Source: Diphasiastrum complanatum (taxonomy: Eukaryota > Streptophyta > Lycopodiopsida > Lycopodiales > Lycopodiaceae). From it: a stretch of 64,000 bases of DNA. Below, one piece after another: positions 23,665 to 36,019 of the stretch (its first letter is position 1; every line of letters begins with the position of its first letter). The notes beneath the pieces are model-generated. The model had not been told where the DNA came from. It searched no databases and saw nothing but the letters and a program-made list of their open reading frames with translations. The DNA is taken from contig CM055092.1 in the NCBI GenBank assembly GCA_029204225.1, forward strand, positions 28,694,359 to 28,758,358, given 5' to 3'. A program made the translations under genes and the position numbers.

Positions 23665-24960
23665 ATGATGTCCAGATCAGCCATATCAGACCAGCTCAGA
23701 CAACTAAAGATGCTTGGGACATATTTAGCTACACTCTATGACATCAGAGATGTAATCTCCAAGCTTCATCTAAGGAAGAAACTCTTCACATTTGAAATGT
23801 TTGATGTTGATACATTTCAATCCAAAGTTGACAAATTTAAAAATCTTATGAAACAGATGACTGCTACTGGTGATTTCTACTCAAGAGGGACCACTCTTAC
23901 TAGAACAATCTCGATGCTACTTCAAGAGGAGATTAGAAGAAATGGATCATCTTGTAATTCAATGCATGGAATTGGCCATGTGTCGATGTTAGGAAAGGTC
24001 AGGCTTAAGGGGTGCTTGAGGATTGTGCATAGTGAGCCTAGAGAGGGGCATTCCTGATCATAATCTAAAGGTTGGGAGGAGACAAGGCAGCCAGCTCCAC
24101 CGTGTTTCATGTGCTCTGATGTTTGTAGATGCAGGGAAATTGACAGGGATCGACATTGCTGATTGTTGTGCACGGGATAGGCCAGGTTTTAAGTGAAGTT
24201 TAAGATATATTCAAAGAAAAATCCAAAGCATAGATCCAAAAGAGCAATCAAGATCGAATTCAAAAAAGTCATTTTCTCTATCATAACAACAATAATTCTA
24301 CAAATATTGTAAGAGGATAGGTCATGTCCAGAGTTATTTATTTGGGCTATTTGGCTATATTTTTATTTTTTGTTTGAAATTTTTTAAGTTTGAACATCAA
24401 AACCAAAAACTTTATAGCCCACTTTTGATATAATTATGATAGATTTGAAAATATTTAGCATTAGTTTTTGACTATGTACTTTATGTAAAAGTAATTTTCA
24501 ACTTATAAAATTACTTTTAGCCTAACTTTGCTATGCTTATAAATTTCAACAAAAAATAAATCGCCAACACCATGATAATTTTGCTATTCTTTATTTCGAA
24601 ATTAAAAAAATTGGTCATGTCATAAGAGATTGTAAAACACTAAAGTTTTACAATGAAAGGAAGAAACAGTTCCAACTACAAGCCAACATTGTTGACAATA
24701 GTCAACCGACCCAACAAGAAGATGAAATTGCCTTCATGGCCAAATATGAAGAGCTCTACAAGATGATGACTCTTGGTATTTGGACTCGGGAGCAATTCAA
24801 CACATGACACACCATTATGACCGGTTTCATAAATTCGAGCCCTTCACTCATTCCAAAGTTGTACAATCAGGTGACACCTCCTCCCATAGTAAAAAATGTG
24901 AACGTACCGTCAAACTCAAATTCCAAAAAAAATTATTATCCAATGTTTTGGTGTGCTTCT
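23665..24960 (+). pseudogene. Copia gag-protease fragment (G), plus strand
   Basis: The gag segment LYDIRDVISKLHLRKKLFTFEMF at about 23740-23810 matches the corresponding gag part of E1 and I. Further on, a decayed knuckle reads KKIGHVIRDC near 24610, and the protease reads WYLDSGAIQHMTHHYDRF at about 24775-24830 with its D-S-G intact. Stops and an AT-rich insertion separate the pieces. No integrase, RT or LTR was found with it. The opposite orientation to E1 shows that it is an independent insertion. Confidence 0.75.
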
Positions 24961-25503
24961 AACTCTGCTTTTGTGAGATTACTATGGCTTCCATAGAGTT
25001 GTTTAAGACATCTAGTCATAGTGTTGATAACTAGTAGCTTCTTGGCCCTACGGAAGGTAGGGGCTTATTCTATTTAGGTTTGCTTTTAACCTGCTTGTGA
25101 TCTTCTTCTTTTTAATTTAACTTATTATGCATTATGAAAACTTTTTTGGATTTAAAAAAAAAAAACTTTTGTTTTTTAAGTCTTCCGGTTTCTTGGATAA
25201 CAAGAGAGTGCAAAACTTCAGAGAGTGGCAATTTGAAGTTTCATTCTTTTCGTGCCTCATGTTTCTTGCCTTTTTCGACCCGCTCGCTGTTGTTGTCGCT
25301 GCATGTAGGTGTAAGATGTAGGCTAGTGATGAGTTTGGCCAATATCACAGTCGCTAAATCCACGTTCATACTGGACACAACTTTTGCTTCGGCAAGAAAA
25401 AGATGAACTACACAAATCGTATCAAGTTAGCGCTTTACCCAGCTAAGGACTTAAAGACATCATTAGCAAGGAATCTTCTTCACACATGCTTTGATTTTTA
25501 AGA
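24961..25503. other. Unassigned spacer
   Basis: No coding homology. It includes a run of A at about 25150-25160. The text around 25040-25120 is T-rich and could be the tail of a retroelement, but no domain supports this. Confidence 0.3.
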
Positions 25504-26600
25504 CTGAGCCTACAAAGGACTCCAAGAGTGATTTATTGATTGATACACCAATCTATTGCAAAACTAGTCATCAATTTCTTGATCTAGATTAGAAATTTCG
25601 GATCACACAATCAAGAGCAATAAAAAACAATGACCAAACATGCAAATTTGACCCCACACGTGTGTGGTACGGCTTCTAGTACGACTTCTATCAGAGTTTG
25701 AAAGTAATCAAGTTTTGTTCACAAAAAAATCATAAAATCGTAAGACAAATGTGGGAAAAACTTGAGATTGCCAATTTGCTCTCAAATCTTGATCTTACAT
25801 GCATGGAATGATAGATTGATGGTACAATAGGGCTCTTCTCCTTTGAAGTTAGGTGAAAATCCAAAGTTTGGATTACAAAACTTCACACTAAGACTTGATT
25901 TGAACTTGCTCTCACAAGACTAGTTTTTTAGCAACAAACTTGTTAAAAATGAATTGTGTTTTGATCGTTAATTATCTTTTTGTACTTGGCTGTGATACCA
26001 CGTTGAAGTACAGTCCTAAGGACCATGAATGAGCCTACAAGACTCCAAGAGTGATTGATTGATTGATACACCAATCTATTGCAAAACTAATCATCAATTT
26101 CTTGATTTAGATTAGCAATTTTAGATCACACAATCAAAAGCAATAAAAAACAATGATCAAACATGCAAATCCGCCCCACAATACGGCTTGCTAACAGAGT
26201 TCGAAAGTAATCAGGTTTAGTTCACAAAGAAATCATAAAATCACGAGACAAATGTGGAAAAGATTCAAGATTTCCAATTTGCTCTCAAATCTTGAATTGC
26301 ATGTACGAAATGATAGATTGATAGTACAATAGGAAAGTTAGGTGAAAATTCGGCATGTTTTTAGGAGTCCAATTGACATTTTTGCTCTAATATGTCAATC
26401 TTACCTAATCCTAGAGTTATGCCAATTTGATGGTTAGGTTACTCATCTACCTCCATGGTTTGAGGAGTTTGCTCCTAGACTCTAGGAAACTTGACCAGAC
26501 AACCTAACTAACTCCTATGATTAGGTCCTAACTACCCTAGGCCTATTCTCACACGTGTGAAAATGCTCACACGTGTGGATTACAATATGTACACTAAACA
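25504..26600 (-). mobile_element. Copia element D, minus strand: LTR-leader-PBS-LTR remnant
   Basis: The LTR sequence at about 25998-26600 (5' LTR in minus sense) is repeated in part at 25504-25858. Between them lie a short leader and a primer site (plus GCTGTGATACCA, about 25989-26000, one base off the standard). All coding sequence is deleted. LTR words such as CAAGAGTGATTGATTG and TTAGGTGAAAAT recur in both copies and resemble element C, so D is a diverged relative of C. The palindrome CACACGTGTG occurs at 25656, 26550 and 26568. Confidence 0.7.
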
Positions 26601-26601
26601 A

Positions 26602-26940
26602 CTATGTGTTTATCAAGCTTAATATTTGCAAATTCTCACACAAAGGTGCAACTACATCTTCCGAATTGAGGATCTGATCTTGACTTTCCGAATCCTTGTC
26701 TTTGAGCTCAAATGTTTCCATAATGTTCCATTCAATTGGACTATCATCCAAATCTTCCAACATGTTCATGGATTCACAAGATTCTCTAAATAGTGGACAT
26801 ATGTTGAGAAACTCCGTGAGGCTGCTGGAGGGGAAAGAGTTAGTTGCTTCAAAGCTGCCATGAATGAATTGCATAAGACTCTCGGATAGCTCATCTTCTC
26901 CATCGATCTGAGCAACGGCACCATAGCTGGACGCTTTCAT
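26602..26940 (-). other. Open frame of unknown nature, 112 codons
   Basis: A minus-strand ATG frame (26940 to 26602) that is acidic and Ser/Glu-rich, with no motif or membrane segment. The frame is also open upstream to 27030 but only from a GTG. It abuts the outer end of LTR D and could be part of an older element. I would not call it a gene. Confidence 0.15.
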
Positions 26941-28160
26941 GCATATGGACTCGAGCTGCTCTTGGAATTCATCTTTGCTAGTAGTGGTGAAGTGCTTTAG
27001 TAGAGAGATTTGGCACAATGTTGACCTCACCAGAACTATCTAATATAAATATGGCCTCTTTAGGATGCAGAGTGACAAGACTATCAAAGGAAAGTACATT
27101 GTCAAGTCGACAAACACAAAAATCCAATACTTACCCAAGTAATTAATCTTGAATGTTGCACTTCCTTGACGAACATGAAGTACTGGACCTTGCCATCTTC
27201 AATACAACTCCTTTTCAAGTAGATCGAGTTATAGTAGAAAGGGCGAGTATAGTAGTGCACATCAAATTATCCCTCAAAGTACAATTCAACTTTATCCTTG
27301 TACTCTCCCCAGATCAGTACTAGGTCTAACAAAAGGACAAGTATATTATTGTACGTCACTTCCAAAGTACTATCTCAGCGTAGTCCCAAAATCTAACCTC
27401 GCCAAGTTCAAGGTAACGCACCGTGAAAGATTAATCTGGAGTGGGCAAGGACAAACACTAAAGGCACCTAATTTGACGAAGTAGTGAGTAGTACCTACTC
27501 CCTAGCCTCACTGAGCTTTTTATTTCTTACCACTTGACCTCGTCAACCTGGAGAAGTCAAGATCCTACAATAGAAAATTATCTATCAATCCGGAATACAT
27601 ACTCCAGCAAAATCTCAAAAATTGTGGCAAAGGTATTTCACTGTTCATGTTGTCCCAGTACTCTACCCAACTTTGTTACTCAAGATCTAACCTCATTCAT
27701 CTGGTCATAAGCGCATCCTAATGCAAAAAACATTTGATGAAGCTTGCGTGTATAGATCATTCATACAACCTTGTGAACTTTGATCATCTGATTCTTTTAA
27801 CAATTGTTAATTAGAATTTTATTTTCCCCATGAGGTGTACTCTCCCATACCATGTGGAATCCCATGATTTTACTATTCCCAAAATATTTTCTCCCGATAT
27901 GCTCCTTAGTCTCCCAAAACTAGGAGAGATTGCTTGATCTCACCAATGAGGTTGTTCTCCAAAAGAGAAAGAATATCCATCAGTAATCCCCCCAATTGAT
28001 CAAACAACCAAATAGTTTGGGAAAAATGAGCTTCGAATGCAAATGAGATCAAGATGAAAACTACTAGCTAGAACCCCCAAGGGTAAATCTCTCATTGCCA
28101 ATTGAAAGACGAAAACCTTCTCATATTAGTGAACTAGGCCTCCAAGAATATCCAAATATG
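26941..28160. other. No gene recognised
   Basis: Two loosely similar stretches (about 27240-27330 and 27335-27430) share words such as GACAAGTATA/GCGAGTATA and TCCAAAGTAC. Otherwise there are no coding or repeat signals. Confidence 0.35.
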
Positions 28161-28740
28161 ACAGCTAATAATCTAGGCATTTCCCAAGGAATTCTGAACC
28201 ACCTAATGCTCAATCAATCCCAATAGTGCCCAATCCAATTGCCTATGTTGTATCACTGCTGGCCACTATCCCCAACATACAAAGAATTCTTGAACTCAAT
28301 CTGCCTAGATATTATTATGGCACCACAACTCCAACACATTACCTTCAAATATATGAACAGGCATGCGAGATCTATGGCAAATTTATCCTTGAAGAGAAGT
28401 TGAAGCTATTTAGCATAACTCCTACTAATGTAGCACGAGAATGGTTTTTCAACCTTGAATGAATGAGCGTAATGATTGGGATTCTCTTAAGGATACTTTC
28501 ACAAAGCGTTTCAAGCCTTCTTGATTTTTGAAAAACCCATTCCTGCTACTAAGTAAGATTAAGATGAGAAAATAAAAAAGGGTATGAGATTGCATCAAAT
28601 GATTTTGAACTAAGTGCCCAGCCCACCTCATCCCAAATCAGACTGTGTTAATCTGGTTCTTAGCCGGTTTACTGAGGAATATTAGATGAGAGCGAAGACC
28701 ACTTGAATCTTATGCCACCCTAAGAGATGCCATTCATGAC
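28160..28740 (+). pseudogene. Ty3/gypsy-type gag fragment
   Basis: The plus strand shows HYLQIYEQACEIYGKF, LKLFSITPTNVAREWFFNLE and, after a frameshift near 28460, NDWDSLKDTFTKRFKPS. This is the retrotrans_gag pattern (…A..W……W..L...F...F) of gypsy capsid proteins. Stops follow and no zinc knuckle or protease is attached. Confidence 0.7.
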
Positions 28741-29760
28741 GTCATCCATGAAAAAGACGAGGGCTCAGATGATGAATATGACTCCCATGGGCCGAGAAAT
28801 GCCAATTTTGATATTCCCACTGAAAACCGAATTCAAAAACAACAAATTACAATTTCCCTTAGAAAAAGTCCCAGGTTTTTCATCCAATAGGCACAGTGTA
28901 AAGTCAAAATAACAAAGACTACTCACATGACTAACTGTTGCTGCAATGGCCAGTTTGGACTTTTTATGCCAGCCCCTTCTTTTGATGTGAAAGTTTGATT
29001 TCAATGAGATTTGCCCACTCACAAATGTTTCTATGAATGTTTTACATTAGCCTTCAATTGCAAAGTTTTATCATTTTCAAGACCATTTTCTAGGATACAT
29101 CATTCCTACAGGTGACAACATAAACTTTTACATCATGTTTTCCCTCAAGAAATGCACCTAAAGAAATAAGCTTGGTGCAAGGTAAACCAAAGTGGTACGA
29201 CTATGAAGTAAATCAAAGTTAGATTAACAAACAAATAAGCTATCTGAAGAGCATCATTGCCAGGCTCAGCGATTTTACCTAGAACCATTCAATGAGGTTT
29301 TGCAAAGACAGCAATGAACTTCCATACATTATGGAATTTAAAGCATATGACAGCCCAGCTTGAACAATATATAACGTTGGACTTCTAGCAAATGCTAGTG
29401 ATCATCAACCTCTATAACTAGCTGACACCATGTGAGAATAAAAAACTGAAAATAGCATTTTTTCCAAGAAGTTACCAATTATCGAATAAAAGATCTCAAA
29501 CACCTATTTTTCTCAACGGACAGTGGTCTCTATTCAGAGAAAAGTATCAAAACTAGAGCTTCAGCAAAATTATTTTCACATGAACACCAAATTTGTTGTT
29601 TTCTCTTTTGTTACAAGCTCTTATGCTCCAGCCTGTCACATTAACAATCTTCAAGGCTCAAGTCAACTTGTATGTGTGGCAGTGTGTTAAGTCCAGACCA
29701 GCCACATTAAGTTGCTCCGCTGGATAAAGATACCATATTACAGGACAGGATTCACTTCTC
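28741..29760. other. Non-coding, 3' flank of the COX16-like gene
   Basis: No frame or repeat of note. The part nearest 29760 should hold the 3' UTR and polyadenylation site of the minus-strand gene, but I see no AATAAA close enough to name. Confidence 0.35.
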
Positions 29761-32700
29761 TCAATCCTGTGATTGAGTGGACTTTGGAATTGGTTTGTAC
29801 TCAAAAGCATTAATATCCATCTTTCCTTGAAGCACCTGCCCAAAGTCGGCTAATCAATTTCAGTAATTACTGCAACTTACTACTTTGTGACGTACCAACT
29901 TTTATGGATCCCAAAAGTGACATTCACTACATATACTTTTGCATAATAGTCATGGTTATTTGTTCTTACTGAGCTGCTAGTAACATAAACAAATCTATAA
30001 AGAAATGCACCACATCTATAGTATATATACACTGTCTAAAATCAAGCTACAAAAACAAGAAATACCTTCAATTCTTCTTCAAGATCAATGGTTCTCTTGG
30101 TTGGTTTAGATTGATCTTTCATTGGACCTTCCTTTGTGAGAGCCTTGGTGGCTGCAATCACTTCCCAATCAAGATCATCATGGGCTTGCACTACATCTTT
30201 CCTGAAAGATTAACATATGTCCTTGTATGAAACGAAAGAACTGCAACTAGCTTAAGTATTAACTATGATAAAATTTTTGGAGAGAGGTGAGAGAAAAAGA
30301 GAATACGTCATGAACAAGTGAAATCCTAGTGTCACGATATATTTGAGACCTTAGCACCTATAGCATGAAGAGCAATGAGAGCAATGCAAATATTATAACC
30401 AAATAAAGTTTAATGGTTGGATGACAAAAGCTCTTGCATGTTAAAACAATGCTTGCCAATTTTAGATGTTCAACGTATCCCGAATGACATGCTGAGGTCC
30501 ACTGCTCATCATACAGGGACAAAACATATTTTGTGAGATTGGAAATTGGTAAAGCATACATGCAACTAAACAAGTCAAAGAATCCGTATGAAAACAAAAA
30601 TATAGAATTTGAAAAACAAAAATCTTCGCCAGTCAGCACTACTTATGTCTCATCCATACCCATTCATAAGTTGCTCTCTGAGTTTCAAAAATATCCAGAT
30701 TCTATTGGCAGACATAGTGATGACTAAGAAGCAAACGACGAGAAGGATAAATGTGAAACCAAATTTTCTAAAAATTAGAAAAACCACAAAGTTAATAAGA
30801 AACCATAATACGTAAACAAGAGTTATAAGACAGTCGAAATACATTATATGAAAACAAAGTGAGCTCCTTAGCTCCCCACTTTTCTGCATTCTATGATCAA
30901 TCATCTGGAACATACCAAAAGCTAAAATACCAAACACAACCATAGGAGTCTCAAACAGCTGCATGCAACAATACCCACAGTTTGCCATCCAGGACAACTT
31001 TCCTTGTGGGGGGAAGAGATGTTCCATGTTTTTAGATCCTTGTCCCATTGTAACAAGTACCTTTCTAAATATCGATTTCTAATTATCAATTTCAAAATGG
31101 CTAAGGCACTGGCCTATATTGACCACTTCTAAATTGATAAATAAACAGGGTCCCTGCTTAAAAGTGACGAGCTTGTGATTGGCATAGGGGTACAGGTCTC
31201 ATTTGCCAACCTCATATTTAGGCCTCAATGTTCATTATAATATTATTCTAGCGCCAAGAGCCACAAGTCTAGGCTTCATACACCCTACCCTTGGTAAGTG
31301 GCCAAGTAACTTAAAAATTCCTAACAAGACAAGCCCATTAAGTTGGCATTGTACACCTTCACTTTGACTACTAACCACAAAAGTATATAGCTATTTGTAC
31401 ATCATTTGTACTACAAAATTGGTGTCATGATATCCATTTGACATTCTTGGTCCATACAATTGACTTGGTGCATAGCAGATTTGCAGCACCATCCTTCTCA
31501 AGACACACTCATTGTCGTCAATTGTCCTCAATGCTCATGATGCTTTCATTTGGCATTCTTGGTCCATCTGTATAGTGTGAAAGTACTGTACTTATAGGAC
31601 CATAAATGGATCTCCAAAAGATCCACGAGTGATTGGATGCTTGCTTAACAATCTATCAAAAAACTAGACACAAAAAAGTTGATCTAGATTGGCAATTTGA
31701 CAAACAACAAGCATTAACAATCAAAAGCATTGATCAACATTGAAATCCGAGCCCACACGTGTGTACTACCTTCAAGCTGAGAAACAAGTAGAAATTGATT
31801 TGGTTTCATTTGAATCACAAAAACTCAAAGTACATAGTGAACTAGCTTGAGATTGCTAATGAGCTCCAAAAATATTCTATCTTTTCACTATGGGAGCTTG
31901 AAATACATAGCAGATTCGACTTCCTTTGTGAAGTTAGGTGGATTTCCAGCACGTAATAAGGAAGTTAACTCAACCTTTTTGCCCTAAAATGAAACCCTAG
32001 TCTATTTTCTAGAGTCATGCTTGGTAAATAGCTAGTTGGTCAATTTTCACCTTAAATCTAGGATTTAGGTCCTGTAAACTAGGAATCACTACCAAAATGA
32101 CATGACCAATCCTATGGACTTGATCTAACTATTACAAAAATAGTTATCCAATGAAATTGCTTTATCAACAACAAATGTAGATTTCAAAGCATCCCATTTC
32201 ATTGTCTTGTCATAAAGAGTACTAAACATCATAGATCTTAAAGATAAGCAACAGGTCACTCCATGTCTACTAATACTATCCAACAAGTATTCAAAGATAG
32301 TAGACTCTCCAATGCTCACCATCCTTGGAAGATGCACACTTGAATGGACAATTTGCATGCAATTTGATGACTCGGCCATAGTCATTGAGGACTCCCTTGG
32401 AACACTCATGCTTTGAGGCTGATCCTCAAGATCTTCCTCCTTTTGATGCTCCTCCTCAATGCAAGCAAGATCACACTTTACCAAGATCTCCTCTTGAGTG
32501 ATCTCCTCCTTTGCCAAGCTCACACTCTCAAAAGCAACACTAGCTTCCAACTTAAACAATCTTCCATGTTTAAATCTCTTTGCAATGCAAACATCATTCT
32601 TAAAAATGGAACAAACACCATGCTCAAAGTGGACATCCAAACCACTTTCCAAGAGTTGACCAACAGTTAGCATATTCTTGGATATTCTTGGTGATTGATG

Positions 32701-35700
32701 GTACATAAAGGACATTTTCTAGATCCGTACTTATGGAGGATTCTAGATACAAAGAAATGGTACCAACACCATCTATCCTACACTCTTCATCACTTGCAGT
32801 AAAGACAAACTTTTTAGCATCATTGAATGAGTGTAAGGTTGAGAAAAAGTCCTTTTCACAAGACATGTGGGAGCTAGCCCGGCTATCAATCCACCATGTA
32901 CCTCTTGAATTGTCATTGCTTGTTGGTGAAGATGTCGATGCCATAAAAAATATATTGTCCTTTGAGCTTGATGCATCATCCTCTTCTTTGGCCTCCTTTG
33001 GATGCTTCTTCTTTCCATTGGTGTTCTTTTTGCCCTTGAATGAGAATTTGGCTTTCTCATCTCCATCCTACAAAGACAATGAACTCATTCTTGCCTTGGT
33101 GTGGAGCATCCTACACTCTTCAGCCACTAATACACTGTGAAGTTTTTCTATAGTTGGCAAAGTGTCTGGAATGGCAAAACTTTGGACCAAATTTGCAAAG
33201 TCATTTCCTAGACCATTAAGAACAATTTGTACAAGCTCTCCATTATGAATCTTAAGCCAACTCTCTATTTACAGACTTGATTCTGAGTACATAATCCTGT
33301 GCAATCTCCTCACTTCTCCTCATGCTGCTTTGCGAAATTTGATTTCTAAGCATAAGTACTCTAGAAGTGTTGCTTGATTCAAAGATTGAATTTAAAGACT
33401 TCCAAGCCTCTTCAGCACTTGTACATGATGATACTTCTCTCAAAAGATCATTGCTTACATTCATTTTAATACAGTGAAGTGCAAGCCTAGATCTTTTCCT
33501 GTATCTCACTAACTCCTGTGCACCTAGAGGTTCATCTTCATCTTCAATCAAAAAGTCATAAAGGTCTTGGAGCACCACGAGTGACTCCATCCTAACCTTC
33601 CAAATAGCATAATTTGTAGAATTCAATCTCTCACTAGCTTCTAGAAGGTATGCTCCAATAGATCCCATCTTACTAGTGATTTCTACAAACAAGAGATAGA
33701 TTTGATTGACTTTGAAATTCACAAAGGTCTCACACTTGTAGTGTTTCACTCAAATTAGATTTCTAATCCAACAAATGGACTTCTAATCTCAGTTCTAGCA
33801 CTCCCTCACAAAGTTGGAATGAAGATAAGATAATGTGAAATCTACTTACAATCAAATCTTGCCAATTTTTCACTCTATTGACTACTTTTGAGAAAATCAA
33901 TGAACACAAAGTAGATTGAACTTCTTAAACCTCCCTAAGTTTTTTTCCAGAATTTTTCCACTAAAAACTTACTTGAAATGCACAAAGATTCAAGTAGCAA
34001 GATCCCCTTGATCTTGATTCAAAAGAACTTTTTGGAAGGATCCTACAAAACAATGCTTAGAAGAATTGAAATTGACTGATCCTAGAACCCCCCTTTGTCT
34101 TGATTACCTCAAATATGACTTCTAGCCCTCTCTTGGACTTCTAGTCACAGTTCTTACACTCCCTCACAAAGATGAAATGCAGATTAGATGAGATTCTATC
34201 AATGACATATCAAATCCTATCAATTTTGGCTATTTTTGGACAAAAAACATGACTAAATCTTCCTCACACTTTTTGATGTACTTTCAAGACCTGTAAAACA
34301 AGTTTAGAGGACTTGATTTCAGCCTAGATTAATTAGATCTCATGACCCTATGTCAAATCTAATCAATGCACTCAATCTTGGTAGCTTATCCTAAGATGTC
34401 CACAAAAAATTACATCAAAAGCTCACAAATTGAATTTCTTTGGATCAAATGAATACCATGCAATAAATACAGGTTCAGAGGTTCCCACACGTGAAAAATA
34501 CAGATTTGAATCCCTACCAAGTTTGGAATCAAATCCCCTCACCAAAATCAAGATTCTAGCTCGCCCTCTCAATACTAGTTTTTAGCACCAAAACTTGCTA
34601 AAAATGGATTTGCTTTTGATCAATGGTTAATGCTCTTGTACTTGGCTCTGATACCATGTGAAAGTACTGTACTTTAGAACGGACCATAAATGGATCTACA
34701 AAAGATCTACAAGAATAGCAAATTTGACTTCCTTTGTGAAGTTAGGTGGATTTCCAGCATGTAATAAGGAAGTTAACTCAACCTTTTTGCCCTAAAATGA
34801 AACGCTAGTCTATTTCCTAGAGTCATGCTTGGTAGATAGCTAGTTGGTCAATTTTCACCTTAAATCTAAGATTTAGGTCTTATAAACTAGGAATCACTAC
34901 CAAAATGACATGACCAACCCTATGGACTTGATCTAACCTATAGTAGGGTAGGTTTCCCACGTGGCTCCATGACCTCACATGTGTGGGACCCACTTATGTA
35001 CATAATTTTCATTATTCTACATGGTTTTTGATCAAACTAAATTTGCCTTTTTACAATCGATTCTCAGGCATTTGAAGGTTTGCAGCTATTAATTTGGCAA
35101 GCAACTTTTGTTTCTCATACTCCTTTGGCTACACTTGCCCGTACATGGCAAGGGGCCCATGCCACATGGTGGCAACTTAAGGTAAGTATGAAAGGGTTAC
35201 TTTCCCAATGGACCAATAGGAGAACTCCAAACTGCAACTCAAAATACATCATAAATAAAATCTTAGTATCATTGTTGTATGCAAACATCAACAAGGAATG
35301 GAATTTGTACGGCAGCACTAAGAATGAGCTTGATGAGAACCAATAATCCAAATGATCAGATTTATTACACCATCATTTCTAGATCTAACCGAGAACTCAT
35401 AAGAGATAACAATTCATATTTACAAAAAACCAATGTTTCTTGATTCACCAATTCATTGAGATTCTAACCAAATTTCCGGTTCAAACTAATTCACCAATAC
35501 GAATCAAGTTAGGGTTTTGGCTTATCAAGAGAAAATCGGGACTTCTATGATCTTGAATCCCATTCGATCTATCTTTAAATGACTGAACTAACAGTAGTGC
35601 AATAGTGCCTGATCTATCTTTAGTCAAATTTTCCCATAACTAATAACAAAACTAAAATTTACTAAAACCCTAAACCCGATTCTTTGATTCTTTTCGGATT

Positions 35701-36019
35701 TAAAGTACCTGGAAAGCCGATTTTTCACAAAATAAATTTATCAAGAGAACGTAACATTTCCAGATAGTACAGGCCTCAGAAGAAAAGCAGTCTCTAAGAA
35801 GAGGAGATATACACGATAGCTATTACATACATACAACAAAAAGAAGCAAAAAGTCCGCAAAAGCAAACTGCATCGTTTTGAAAAGGCTTACCGGCCTTGT
35901 TGGAGATGACCTAGGGCAAAGGAGCCTAGAACAGTGAGAGATATTAAAGGAAGTCCATATCGAACGAAAGGACTTGTGCGGCCTAATCTCTTATACGCAC
36001 TGTTGATCTGTATTGGCAT
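29761..36019 (-). CDS. COX16: COX16-like cytochrome c oxidase assembly protein, three exons
   Basis: Exons at 36019-35892, 30201-30066 and 29835-29761 encode 112 aa. The junctions are canonical: CG|GTAAGC ... TTTCAG|G for intron 1 (5690 bp) and AAG|GTATTT ... GGGCAG|G for intron 2 (230 bp). Phases match and both junctions fall inside conserved text. Exon 1 gives MPIQINSAYKRLGR, then the hallmark PFVRYGLPLISLTVLGSFALGHLQQG, a single membrane helix at about residues 19-38. Exon 2 gives KDVVQAHDDLDWEV and DLEEELK; exon 3 gives KMDINAFEYKPIPK. COX16 is a small inner-mitochondrial-membrane protein that helps COX2 join COX1 in complex IV. Length and domain order equal those of plant homologues from general knowledge. 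The ATG at 36019 is the first in frame; upstream the frame is open only from a GTG. Intron 1 contains copia element C in the same orientation. Confidence 0.9.
31576..32130 (-). repeat. 3' LTR of copia C
   Basis: 555 bp, starts TGTGAAAGTACTGTACTT (plus) and ends GATCTAACT. It carries CACACGTGTG at 31754-31763. The outer minus end lacks a canonical TG, as does its partner, probably by mutation. Confidence 0.82.
32131..33668 (-). pseudogene. Copia C gag and protease-like region
   Basis: ATG at 33668 begins MGSIGAYLLEASERLNSTNY, followed by IWKVRMES, as in elements A and B. The gag frame breaks near 33250, continues with QIVLNGLGNDFANLVQSFAI, and has a stop near 33070. No CCHC knuckle is found where A has one: a Lys-rich stretch (FKGKKNTNGKKK) runs directly into the protease. 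The protease reads D-S-R-A-S near 32875, with the essential Gly replaced by Arg. The last 590 bases (about 32620 down to 32131) encode an acidic tail without integrase motifs. Lesions make it inactive today; the missing enzyme domains may be an original feature or a deletion. Confidence 0.8.
34645..34656 (-). promoter_or_regulatory. Primer binding site of copia C
   Basis: Plus GCTCTGATACCA, minus TGGTATCAGAGC, directly next to the TGTGAAAG end of the 5' LTR. Confidence 0.9.
34657..34938 (-). repeat. 5' LTR of copia C, internally deleted
   Basis: Shares both ends with the 555-bp 3' LTR but is 282 bp long. A block between AAGATCTACAAG and ATAGCAAATTTGACTTCC is missing, including the CACACGTGTG site. 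The exact TATAG repeat follows it. Confidence 0.82.
34944..35891. other. Remaining intron 1 sequence of COX16
   Basis: Non-coding by my reading. It contains CACATGTG at 34976-34983, and an open frame at 35115-35351 (minus) without recognisable motif. Confidence 0.4.

Larger units (their letters stand above)
31576..34938 (-). mobile_element. Gag-only copia element C in COX16 intron 1
   Basis: Minus-strand element of 3.36 kb flanked by an exact 5-bp duplication TATAG (31571-31575 and 34939-34943). The right (5') LTR is 34938-34657 and the left (3') LTR is 32130-31576. The two stop matching exactly at the duplication on the right and at the internal boundary on the left. The internal part has a primer site, a leader, gag and a protease-like segment, and then goes straight to the LTR: no integrase, RT or RNase H. 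The right LTR lacks about 270 bp present in the left. It is the same lineage as A and B. Its layout resembles terminal-repeat retrotransposons with a gag domain (TR-GAG), which must borrow enzymes from relatives. Confidence 0.85.
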
